A stretch of DNA of 14,496 bases, taken from positions 1 through 14,496 of the forward strand of contig UQNN01000030.1 in assembly GCA_900542445.1 (NCBI GenBank), written 5' to 3'. This DNA is from an uncultured Eubacteriales bacterium. GTDB taxonomy: Bacteria; Bacillota; Clostridia; Christensenellales; Aristaeellaceae. Below are positions 1 to 6,517 of this stretch, piece after piece (within the stretch, counting starts at the first letter, position 1; the number at the start of each line of letters is the position of its first letter). Under the pieces are notes generated by a model, which was not told the origin of the DNA, did no database searches, and saw only the letters and a list, made by a program, of their open reading frames with translations. Both the position numbers and the translations under genes were made by a program.

Positions 1-2
1 AG

Positions 3-1094
3 TTCGGCCCGAGCGACCTGTTCGCCGTGACCTTCATGGGTCTGTCCATCCTGACGTGTTTGGACAGCGACCACGTGCTGACCTGCATCATCTCCGGTCT
101 GCTGGGTCTGCTGCTGGCCTGCGTCGGACAGGATAAGATGTACGCGGTGCAGCGCCTGACCTTCGGCAGCCGCAACCTGTTGGCCGGCATTGACATGATC
201 CCGGTGTTGATCGGCTTGTTCGCGGTGACAGAGGTCTTCAAGCAGACCGATCCAAAGAAGAAGCGCCTTTCCGCTGAGGACGGCATTTCCGGCGGCAAGG
301 TCAACACCAAGATGCCGACGCTCAAGGAGATCTGGTCGATCAAGTGGACGATGCTTCGCTGCTCCGTGGTTGGCACCATCGTCGGCATTCTGCCGGGCGC
401 CGGCGCGACCATCGCTTCCTTTATGTGCTACACGATGGAAACGAAGATCTCCAAGTATCCGGAAAAGTTTGGCACCGGTATCATTGACGGTATTGCCGCT
501 TCCGAAACGGCGAACAACGCCGCGACCGGCGGCGCGATGGTTCCGCTGCTGTCCCTCGGTATTCCGGGCGGCAACGCCGCGGCGGTTATGATGTCTGCGC
601 TGACGCTCAAGGGCGTCCAGCTTGGGCCGCTGCTGCTGACGAACCAGCCGACCTACCTCTCCGCGACCTTCATGTCCATGATCGTCACGAACATCCTGAT
701 GGTTATCGTCGCGATGGCGATTGCGAAGGTGTTCGCGCAGATTCTGGCGATTCCGTATTCCTACCTTGGGCCGATTATCATGATGCTCGCGCTCATCGGC
801 ACCTATGGCGACCAGATGTCCGCCACGAGCGTGCAGATCATGGTGCTTTCCGGCATTCTGGGTCTGATCGTTCGCGCCTGCCACCTCAACAGCGCGGCCA
901 TCGTTCTGGGCCTCGTGCTGGGCAGCATGTGCGAGCAGAACTTCTCCCGCGGCTACCTGATGGCGCGCGCGAACGTCCTCCAGATGTTCAACCCGGCGCA
1001 GCATCCCATCGCCTTTGTGCTGATTATCGTCTGCATTGTGATGCTGATCAGCCCGATGGTGATGAGTATGAGGAAAAAGAAAGCCGCGAAATAA
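3..1094 (+). CDS. tctA: TctA-family tripartite tricarboxylate transporter permease, 5' partial
   Basis: This is the large membrane subunit of a tripartite tricarboxylate transporter, which with a small membrane subunit (TctB) and a periplasmic-type binding protein (TctC) takes up citrate or related acids. The frame is open from base 3, so the gene begins outside the window. About 363 codons are present, whereas TctA proteins have about 500, so roughly 140 N-terminal residues are missing. The GTG at 27 lies inside the family sequence and is not a start. Family hallmarks are visible: RLTFGSRNLLAGID early on, GILPGAGATIASF, the SETANNAATGGAMVPLLSLGIPG stretch, and TLKGVQLGPLL. The rest is hydrophobic helices ending in a basic tail (RKKKAAK). 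tctC and tctB would be expected upstream. A hairpin follows the stop by 26 bases. The family is certain; the substrate is not visible. Confidence 0.93.
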   Translation, partial: FGPSDLFAVTFMGLSILTCLDSDHVLTCIISGLLGLLLACVGQDKMYAVQRLTFGSRNLLAGIDMIPVLIGLFAVTEVFKQTDPKKKRLSAEDGISGGKVNTKMPTLKEIWSIKWTMLRCSVVGTIVGILPGAGATIASFMCYTMETKISKYPEKFGTGIIDGIAASETANNAATGGAMVPLLSLGIPGGNAAAVMMSALTLKGVQLGPLLLTNQPTYLSATFMSMIVTNILMVIVAMAIAKVFAQILAIPYSYLGPIIMMLALIGTYGDQMSATSVQIMVLSGILGLIVRACHLNSAAIVLGLVLGSMCEQNFSRGYLMARANVLQMFNPAQHPIAFVLIIVCIVMLISPMVMSMRKKKAAK

Positions 1095-1120
1095 AACAGC
1101 CACACCTGCAACTTCTTTAT

Positions 1121-1173
1121 AGCAAACAGCGCCCGTCCGCAAGGAAGGGCGCTGTTTGCTGTGCTTCTTTTAT
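1121..1173 (+). terminator. Intrinsic terminator after tctA
   Basis: A perfect 14-bp stem (1121-1134 with 1147-1160, starting AGCAAACAGCGCCC) encloses a 12-base loop and is followed by the T-rich run GTGCTTCTTTT. It sits between two convergent genes, 26 bases after the tctA stop and 12 bases beyond the stop of the minus-strand AEC gene. The stem may also slow transcription from the other side, but the T-tract is only good on the plus strand. Confidence 0.85.
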
Positions 1174-2063
1174 CACAATAACAGACTCATAACCGGCACG
1201 GTCGCCAACGACAGCAGCGTGGAATAGGCGATGGCCCGCGCGGCAAAACGGCTGTCGCCGCCGTAAAGCTCGGCCTGCATGGCGGTCAGCGTGCCGCAAG
1301 GCATGGCCGTCAGCAGATAAATCGTGCGCCATACGCAGTCGTCCAGATGCAGCGGACGAAGGAGGAAGAGCGCCAGCAGCGGCAGCACAATCAGGCGCAG
1401 CGCGGCGGCAATGTGATAATCCTTGTCCTTCAAATCGCCGGGGCGAATGCCGCAGACCCGCGTGCCGATGAGCAGCATGGACAGCGGCGTGGTCAGCCCG
1501 CCAACGAGCGACATTGTCTGCGAGAGAATATTGGGCAGGGTGATATTGAGACAGAAAACCGCGAAGCCGATGAACGCCGAAATGACGTTCGGGTTGAGCA
1601 GCACGCGTTTGAGGCTGATGTTCTGCCGCCCCTGAAACAGGCTCACGCCGACCGTCCACGTTACAAAGACAAAGGCGATGTTGTAAGCGACGGCGTAAAT
1701 CATCCAGTCCGGGTTGACGGCGAGAATGATCGGATAGCCCATGAAGCCGCTGTTGGAAAACCCTTCCAGATTGGCCAGCACGGCGCGCTTGTCATGCGGC
1801 CGGTTGCGGAAGAGGAAGAGCGAACCGAGCAGCGCCGCCAGAATCGCGACGATGGACAGCCCCAGCGTCAGCAGAAAATTGATCAGCACGCGCGTTTCAA
1901 ACGGGCGCTGCATGTTATAAACCGTCAGCACGGGCAGGGTGATGTTGACGACCAGCTGCGTCACGCCGCGAATGGTTTCGTCGGTGAAAAAGCGCAGCTT
2001 TCGGCAGAGCGCGCCGACAAGGACGACGAGGAAGAGGATGACGACCTGAGAGGCGATGGACAT
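1173..2063 (-). CDS. AEC (auxin efflux carrier) family permease
   Basis: Predicted membrane carrier of the AEC family (Pfam Mem_trans). Bacterial members export or take up organic acids such as malate or malonate; some substrates are unknown. The 296 residues match the usual length (about 300) and form about ten hydrophobic helices in two halves. Family motifs include LVVNITLPVLT (37-47), SNSGFMGYPII (103-113), TTPLSMLLIGTRV (191-203) and MPCGTLTAMQAELYGGD (254-270). The ATG start is supported by AAAGGAG (2074-2079) ten bases upstream. The upstream minus-strand gene ends with a terminator only about 10 bases before this ribosome site, and no promoter is visible in that gap. Expression therefore depends on read-through or on a promoter inside the upstream gene. 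An organic acid substrate would fit the TctA and citrate genes nearby, but that is inference. Confidence 0.9.
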   Translation of the reverse strand: MSIASQVVILFLVVLVGALCRKLRFFTDETIRGVTQLVVNITLPVLTVYNMQRPFETRVLINFLLTLGLSIVAILAALLGSLFLFRNRPHDKRAVLANLEGFSNSGFMGYPIILAVNPDWMIYAVAYNIAFVFVTWTVGVSLFQGRQNISLKRVLLNPNVISAFIGFAVFCLNITLPNILSQTMSLVGGLTTPLSMLLIGTRVCGIRPGDLKDKDYHIAAALRLIVLPLLALFLLRPLHLDDCVWRTIYLLTAMPCGTLTAMQAELYGGDSRFAARAIAYSTLLSLATVPVMSLLL

Positions 2064-2085
2064 GGGTGAACGCTCCTTTGTAAAC

Positions 2086-2120
2086 AGAAAAAAGACGTTT
2101 TCCCACGAAAGGAAAACGCC
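2086..2120 (-). terminator. Intrinsic terminator after the CofE-like gene
   Basis: Read on the minus strand, GGCGTTTTCC pairs with GGAAAACGTC (one G-U pair) around a 7-base loop, then runs into TTTTTTC. It begins about 10 bases past the stop of the 247-aa gene and lies just upstream of the ribosome site of the AEC gene. Confidence 0.85.
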
Positions 2121-2130
2121 GGGGGAAAAC

Positions 2131-2874
2131 TTAATCCCTGAGCGGACGGATGAGGATGAACGGGGTCAGCTCGTCGCCCTGGCCGGAGGGGTTATCCGCC
2201 ATGGCATCCTGAATCTGGTCGTCGGTCAGCGGGAAATGCGTGCCCTTGCCGAGCTGATTCTGGTCAAAGTCGTTCGCATCCATGACGACGGTCGGCACGC
2301 CCGTGGCGGCTTCCAGCGCGTCGCACAGCTCGACCGGGTGTTCCGGATTGATGACGCCCATCGTGTGGTACACTTCAAAGGACGAATCCGGATAGAAGCC
2401 GTCGATGCCCGCCACGCCGTGGCCGCAGATCTTATAGAACAGGCCGCGAATGCCGAACGGACGGGTGATTGCGGAAACCGCAGCCGCGAAGAGCACGCGC
2501 GGCAGGCCGCAGATCTCGATGACGAGCTGCATTTTATACGGCTGGTGCATGCCGATGCCGGTGGAATTGTGTCCGGCGAACGGCGCAAGCGTTTTGGCCC
2601 AGAAGCCGGGGTGCGTGTCTTCCAGCGTGCGCACGTTGTTGGTACACATGCCCATCACCTTCGCGGTGAAGGACAGGCAGTCGCCCGGCTGATACAGCGG
2701 CAGCACATAGCGGCGGACAAGCTCAGCTTGATCCTCGCCCGGCTGAACGAAGTGCGTGTGAATGGCATAGCGCTGATAGCGGCGGCCGTCTTTGCCGGTC
2801 AAAATGCCGCGGTCATAATAAACAACGCCGTCTTTTTCCTGACGCGTGGATTCCTGATTGCGTGAAGCGCCCAT
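2131..2874 (-). CDS. CofE-like protein (F420-0:gamma-glutamyl ligase family)
   Basis: A 247-residue soluble protein resembling the F420-0:gamma-glutamyl ligase (CofE) family as found in Clostridia. True CofE adds glutamate to the deazaflavin cofactor F420. These clostridial relatives usually sit in genomes without F420 synthesis, so the real reaction is unknown. Visible features are YAIHTHFVQPGED (36-48), a PLYQPGDCLSFTAKVMGMC segment (59-77) that matches the GD-x-L-x-x-x-x-K core of the family, PYKMQLVIEICGLPRVLFAA (112-131), GHGVAGIDGFY (151-161) and the acidic VVMDANDFDQNQLG (196-209), a likely metal or nucleotide site. There are no membrane segments. The start has AAGGAGG 7 bases upstream (2882-2888). 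It has its own promoter (2945-2973) and terminator (2086-2120), so it is probably monocistronic. The family call is from memory of motif pattern. Confidence 0.7.
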   Translation of the reverse strand: MGASRNQESTRQEKDGVVYYDRGILTGKDGRRYQRYAIHTHFVQPGEDQAELVRRYVLPLYQPGDCLSFTAKVMGMCTNNVRTLEDTHPGFWAKTLAPFAGHNSTGIGMHQPYKMQLVIEICGLPRVLFAAAVSAITRPFGIRGLFYKICGHGVAGIDGFYPDSSFEVYHTMGVINPEHPVELCDALEAATGVPTVVMDANDFDQNQLGKGTHFPLTDDQIQDAMADNPSGQGDELTPFILIRPLRD

Positions 2875-2890
2875 GTAATTGCCTCCTTGG

Positions 2891-2935
2891 CTGATGGTTA
2901 AGGCTATTTTGTCCAGAAAGGACAGGCTTTATCAG
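2891..2935 (-). promoter_or_regulatory. Structured 5' leader of the CofE-like gene
   Basis: The 60-odd base leader between the predicted transcription start (about 2938) and the ATG holds two nested inverted repeats. An inner TGTCC-TTTCT-GGACA hairpin lies at 2910-2924, and an outer CTGAT/ATCAG pair joins 2931-2935 to 2891-2895. The outer stem ends 3 bases before the ribosome site. It matches no riboswitch class I know; both stems are only 5 bp, so they may be chance. Confidence 0.3.
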
Positions 2936-2944
2936 CATGGCTTC

Positions 2945-2973
2945 ATTGTACACGATGACGGAGGGAATGTCAA
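2945..2973 (-). promoter_or_regulatory. Sigma-A type promoter for the CofE-like gene
   Basis: On the minus strand a perfect -35 TTGACA (2968-2973) is followed by a 17-base spacer and a -10 TACAAT (2945-2950). This is the best promoter match in the window. Transcription would start near 2938. Confidence 0.9.
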
Positions 2974-2983
2974 TTTTTCTCGG

Positions 2984-3019
2984 CTCAAAATGAGAAACGC
3001 CGCCGAAAAACCGGCGGCG
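2984..3019 (-). terminator. Intrinsic terminator after the 857-aa surface protein gene
   Basis: A perfect 8-bp GC stem (CGCCGCCG at 2998-3005 with CGGCGGCG at 3012-3019) has a 6-base loop. On the minus strand it is followed by TTTCTCATTTT. It starts 15 bases past the stop codon. Confidence 0.88.
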
Positions 3020-3034
3020 AAAAGAGAATACGGA

Positions 3035-5608
3035 TCAGAAAGGCGCTTCGCCCGGCGTAGCGGATTCCGGCGTGGGCATTTCCGTCGGAACGATTGTCGG
3101 TTCGGGAGAGGTGGATTCGGTCGGCGCGGCCGTCGGTTCAGGGGAAGGGGTTTCGGTCGGCGCGGCCGTCGGTTCAGGGGAAGGGGATTCGGTCGGCGCG
3201 GCCGTCGGTTCAGGAGAAGGGGTTTCGGTCGGCGCGGCCGTCGGTTCAGGGGAAGGGGTTTCGGTTGGCGCAGCCGTCGGTTCAGGGGAAGGAGATTCCG
3301 TCGGCGCAACTGTCGGTTCGGGGGAAGGGGTTTCCGTCGGTTCAACTGTCGGCGCTTCGGTGGGGAGATCGACAACGACGGGCGGCGTCCACACATGGCC
3401 AAGCGCCGCAAGCAGGGTGATTTCGTCGGGCGACGGGTGGTTCAGGTCAATCCAGCGGGCGTAGAGCGTCAGGCTTTCATGATCCATTCGGTCAGGCATG
3501 GGAACGGTGCACGCCGAATCCAGATACCAACCGACGAAGCGATAGCCTTCGCGTGCGCCGGGATCAGGGCGCGGAATCGGCAGAGACGGCGCAACCGTGC
3601 GCGGCGCAACGGTGAGCGCACACTGCGTATCGTAGGTGACGGTGTAGGTTTCCCCTTCCGGCTTTTCCTGGGTCAGGTGCGCGAGCAGCGTGATATCCTC
3701 ATCCGGCATGAGCTGGGGCAGCTGAGCGTCCAGATCGGTTGCGGCGGCGCGCGTCCAGGCGCGAAGCGTGTAATCCGCCAAGTGGGGCATGGCGCTCAAA
3801 TCGGGCAGAACGATGAAGTCGTTTTCAAACAGCGTCGTTTGCTCAATCGGGTAGGTTTCCGGCTCGCCGTCGATGATGTAGAGCAGGGTGAGCGTGCGAG
3901 GCGTTTTGGCCTGCCAGACGGCTTTCAGCGTGAGGTTTTCTGCGGGCATGACGGCGGGAACGTCGCTGCCGTCCGCCGTTGTCCAGCGGGAGAAACGCCA
4001 GCCGTGCCGATTTGGCCGCGGCAGGGGCGCGGAAAGCGGTTCGCCTGCGGCAAACGAAAGCAGATCGTCGGGCATGCCGTACACGGCGTCGCCGTCCGCA
4101 TCGAGGTCAAAGGAAAGCGCGTAGCGCGGAACCGGCGTAGGCGAGGGAGAAACTGTGGGGGTGGGAATCGGCGTAGGCGTGGCCGTCGGAGCTGGCGTTG
4201 GGGTTGGAGAGGGCGTCGGAGTCGGCGTAGGCGTCGGAGTCGGCGTAGGCGTCGGAGTCGGAGCTGGCGTTGGGGTTGGAGAGGGCGTCGGAGTCGGTGT
4301 AGGCGTCGGAGTTGGCGTAGGCGTTGGGGTTGGCGAAGGCGTCGGGGTTGGCGTAGGCGTCGGGGTTGGCGCACGCGTCGGCGAAGGGCTCGGCGTGACA
4401 GCCTGCCACTGCGGGAAGGCGTATACGTCAAAAGAAGGCATGACGGTCAACGGCCCCAGATCCTGGCCGTCCTTGTTTTCAAAACGCCATCCGGTCAGAA
4501 CGTGCGTCGGATATTTGTTATATTCATAGAACTTGGGAAACGTGATGGTATCGCCGCCGCGAATATAGTAGATACTCCATCTGTCATAGAGGTCGGGAAT
4601 GAAGAGCCGGCGGTCTTTCTTCCTGGTCAGGAAAACGCATGCACGTTGGGTGATCTCAACCCCCGGCTGAGAGGGATCGCGCACCGTGAGGTAAAGACTA
4701 AGCGAACCATGCGTGCGGCAGCCGTGAGCGGTCAGTTGATAACCGTACTCGGTTGGCGTCAACAGGAGAGAACCGCCGTCAAATTCAAACGGAACGCCTA
4801 TTTCGACCGGGCCTGTGCCGACATCTGCAAAGAAAGACTGGGCGCTGACCTCCAGCGAATCTGGGGGAACCGGATTGCCGAACGGATCATAAAACGTGAA
4901 TTGGAGGCTGTCCTGTTCGTCTTCAAAGACGGATATGTAGGGTGGCGAAACCTCGATTTGATAGAACCGATTGGTCAGCTCAGGGCCGGGAACCGGCGTG
5001 GGCGTCGGTTCGGGATTCTCCGTGACAATCACCTTGACGGTCGTAACCCGGTTGCTCTTATTCGTTTTTGAATAGGTTTTTTCGCCCATCGCGTAGACCG
5101 TGATCGTCGTTTCGCCGATGGCTCTGGCGGTCACTTTGCCGCTGATCATACCGACGGATACGATGTTTTTATCGTTAGAAAAAAACTTGACGACGTCCGT
5201 GGAATTGCCCGGACGGAGGGAGGCGTTCAGCGTGAAGAAGTCATACAGATAAAGCGTCAGCGTTTCAGGCTCGACGGAAATGCGGCTTGCGCGCAGAAGA
5301 ACCTTGAAGGTTTTGGTTGCGACGGTTTCGCCGGTTTTTCGGTCTTTGGCTGTGATGGTGACGGTTCCGGGGGCGGAAGGGCACAGGCGGCCCGTGGTTA
5401 CGCCGATGGTCGCGACGGATTTGTTGCTTGTGTACCATTTGACATTGCGGCCGCTTACGGAAAGGGCATAGCTGTGGCCGGCAAAAATCTTGAGCGGCGC
5501 GTCGGTTCCGCCTCTGAGCGTGATTTTGGAAGCGGCGGACGCAAAAGCGGGAAGCATCGTCCAAACGATAAGCATCACAAAGAGCAGGGTAAAGCGGCGG
5601 TGCTTCAA
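3035..5608 (-). CDS. Secreted Big_2/InlB-repeat protein (857 aa), paralogue of the 1069-aa protein
   Basis: Predicted exported surface protein, probably adhesive or structural. I choose the TTG at 5608 (MKHRRFTLL...) over the GTG at 5617. The GTG overlaps the AGGGAG ribosome site, while the TTG is 8 bases away, and the paralogue starts at a TTG in nearly the same context. Numbering from the TTG: signal peptide 1-25 (cleavage after ASA), Ig-like Big_2 domains about 26-107 and 108-196, PTPTP hinge, an unrecognised domain about 211-332, a degenerate InlB-like repeat to about 402, a Thr-Pro linker about 406-492, three InlB/Flg_new-like repeats about 496-719 (last with GYRFVGWY and LYARWIDL), and a tail of seven 12-residue SPEPT units. 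There is no LPxTG, SLH domain or C-terminal membrane helix, so attachment is unexplained. An internal terminator separates it from the gene upstream. Confidence 0.85.
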   Translation of the reverse strand: MKHRRFTLLFVMLIVWTMLPAFASAASKITLRGGTDAPLKIFAGHSYALSVSGRNVKWYTSNKSVATIGVTTGRLCPSAPGTVTITAKDRKTGETVATKTFKVLLRASRISVEPETLTLYLYDFFTLNASLRPGNSTDVVKFFSNDKNIVSVGMISGKVTARAIGETTITVYAMGEKTYSKTNKSNRVTTVKVIVTENPEPTPTPVPGPELTNRFYQIEVSPPYISVFEDEQDSLQFTFYDPFGNPVPPDSLEVSAQSFFADVGTGPVEIGVPFEFDGGSLLLTPTEYGYQLTAHGCRTHGSLSLYLTVRDPSQPGVEITQRACVFLTRKKDRRLFIPDLYDRWSIYYIRGGDTITFPKFYEYNKYPTHVLTGWRFENKDGQDLGPLTVMPSFDVYAFPQWQAVTPSPSPTRAPTPTPTPTPTPSPTPTPTPTPTPTPTPTPSPTPTPAPTPTPTPTPTPTPTPTPSPTPTPAPTATPTPIPTPTVSPSPTPVPRYALSFDLDADGDAVYGMPDDLLSFAAGEPLSAPLPRPNRHGWRFSRWTTADGSDVPAVMPAENLTLKAVWQAKTPRTLTLLYIIDGEPETYPIEQTTLFENDFIVLPDLSAMPHLADYTLRAWTRAAATDLDAQLPQLMPDEDITLLAHLTQEKPEGETYTVTYDTQCALTVAPRTVAPSLPIPRPDPGAREGYRFVGWYLDSACTVPMPDRMDHESLTLYARWIDLNHPSPDEITLLAALGHVWTPPVVVDLPTEAPTVEPTETPSPEPTVAPTESPSPEPTAAPTETPSPEPTAAPTETPSPEPTAAPTESPSPEPTAAPTETPSPEPTAAPTESTSPEPTIVPTEMPTPESATPGEAPF
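3074..3325 (-). repeat. Seven tandem 36-bp units coding the SPEPTAAPTETP tail
   Basis: Seven consecutive 12-codon units, consensus SPEPTAAPTE[T/S]P, encode residues 762-845 of the 857-aa protein. Neighbouring units are nearly identical in DNA (repeated GTCGGTTCAGGGGAAGG), which points to recent expansion by slippage or unequal crossing over. Degenerate half-units flank the array. Confidence 0.92.
4133..4393 (-). repeat. Thr-Pro linker repeat (857-aa gene)
   Basis: About 87 codons of (Thr-Pro)n with occasional Ser, Ala and Ile, built from 6- and 12-base units such as GGCGTAGGCGTCGGAGTC on the plus strand. It encodes a stiff extended spacer between the N-terminal domains and the InlB-like repeats. 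The array is prone to length change and to assembly error. Confidence 0.92.
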
Positions 5609-5622
5609 AAGAATCACTCCCT

Positions 5623-5639
5623 CAAAACAGCGTGTTTTG
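5623..5639 (-). promoter_or_regulatory. Hairpin next to the ribosome site of the 857-aa gene
   Basis: CAAAACA and TGTTTTG form a perfect 7-bp stem with a CGC loop directly 5' of the AGGGAG ribosome site. It may keep the site single-stranded or protect the 5' end of mRNA processed after the upstream terminator. The role is inferred from position only. Confidence 0.4.
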
Positions 5640-5649
5640 TTTCATTGCG

Positions 5650-5678
5650 AAAAAGGCCGTCGCGTGGACGCGGCGGCC
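5650..5678 (-). terminator. Internal terminator between the 271-aa and 857-aa genes
   Basis: On the minus strand GGCCGCCGCG pairs with CGCGACGGCC (one C-A mismatch) around a 4-base TCCA loop, followed by TTTTT. It lies 10 bases past the stop of the 271-aa gene. No promoter is visible between it and the 857-aa gene, so it probably acts as a partial terminator that lowers expression of the last gene. Confidence 0.75.
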
Positions 5679-5687
5679 GGGGGACAA

Positions 5688-6503
5688 TCATTCTTCCGTT
5701 CCTTCGTACAGCGTGAATCCGGAATCATGCGTCCAGGGTTCAAAGCGGCTGACGGGAACGGTCAGCGCCGCATCCTCAAACATCACGTTATCCTCCACGC
5801 CGTCCGAAAAGACCACGGCGAGATTCAGCGGAATCGAGAGGGTCGTTTCCGTGCCGTCGATGGAAACCAGACGAAGGGAGAACGTTTCGCCTTCGCCCGC
5901 GTTTGGAAAAAGCTCGTCGAAAGAATCGATGCCGTCGCGCAGAACGGACACGGTATACGTTTCGAGCGCGCCGTCTTCGTCGGCCGCTTCGGCGGCGTAA
6001 TAGACCAGCGTATGCGTTTCGGCGGAAATGCGATAGGTTTCGGCGAGCGTTTCGCCGTCAAGCGCATAGCTCGTGACGGCGGTCAGCGTGCCATCCGGCT
6101 GTCTGACGAAGAGATAGGTTTCCTCGTCGTCAAACAGCGCGAGCTGGCCGCGAAGCGATTCGCGCGTTTCAGCCAGAACATCCGGCATTATGACGAGCGT
6201 TTCGGGATTAGCGCTGTCTGGGGCAAGGCGGAAGCCGTAATCGGGGCGCAGTTGGGTCAGCGTGCCGTCCTCATCCAGCAGGGTAAAGACCTCCTGACGA
6301 AGGTCGTTTAAGCGGTGGGACAGCACGGTGACGGACGTTCCCTCCTCGTCGGTGATCGTTTCGGTGATGATGAGGCTGTCGTCTGCGGCTATTGTCTGCG
6401 CTGCGTTGAGCGCCGCGCCGCTGAGCATCAGCACATCCTCAGCCGAGGCGAACACGGGGAGCGCAAGCAGCGCGCAGAGGAGAAGCAGGAAACGTTTTTT
6501 CAT
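5688..6503 (-). CDS. Small secreted acidic protein of unknown function (271 aa)
   Basis: I do not recognise a family. The start is the ATG at 6503: AAGGAGG (6510-6516) sits 6 bases upstream, and the protein then begins MKKRFLLLLCALLALPVFASA, a clean signal peptide with cleavage after ASA (about residue 21). An in-frame ATG 24 bases further out has no ribosome site and precedes the upstream stop. The mature part (about 250 residues) is rich in Asp, Glu, Thr and Leu, has no cysteine, no membrane segment and no repeats, and looks beta-rich (alternating runs such as TYTVSVLRDG and TLSIPLNLAVVFSDG). Only 14 bases separate it from the stop of the 1069-aa gene, so the two are almost certainly co-transcribed. 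It lies between two paralogous repeat proteins, suggesting a partner or chaperone role outside the membrane. That is inference. Confidence 0.82.
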   Translation of the reverse strand: MKKRFLLLLCALLALPVFASAEDVLMLSGAALNAAQTIAADDSLIITETITDEEGTSVTVLSHRLNDLRQEVFTLLDEDGTLTQLRPDYGFRLAPDSANPETLVIMPDVLAETRESLRGQLALFDDEETYLFVRQPDGTLTAVTSYALDGETLAETYRISAETHTLVYYAAEAADEDGALETYTVSVLRDGIDSFDELFPNAGEGETFSLRLVSIDGTETTLSIPLNLAVVFSDGVEDNVMFEDAALTVPVSRFEPWTHDSGFTLYEGTEE

Positions 6504-6517
6504 GGTGAACCTCCTTG

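Noticed and set aside
3074..3325. Regular repeats that could suggest a CRISPR array
   Set aside because: The units are directly tandem with no unique spacers, stay in frame and code a Pro/Thr/Glu tail.
2879..5071. Long plus-strand open frame (730 codons), very rich in Arg and Gly
   Set aside because: It is antisense to the 857-aa surface gene and is open only because the repeated, GC-rich sequence lacks stops. It has no ribosome site and no recognisable domain.
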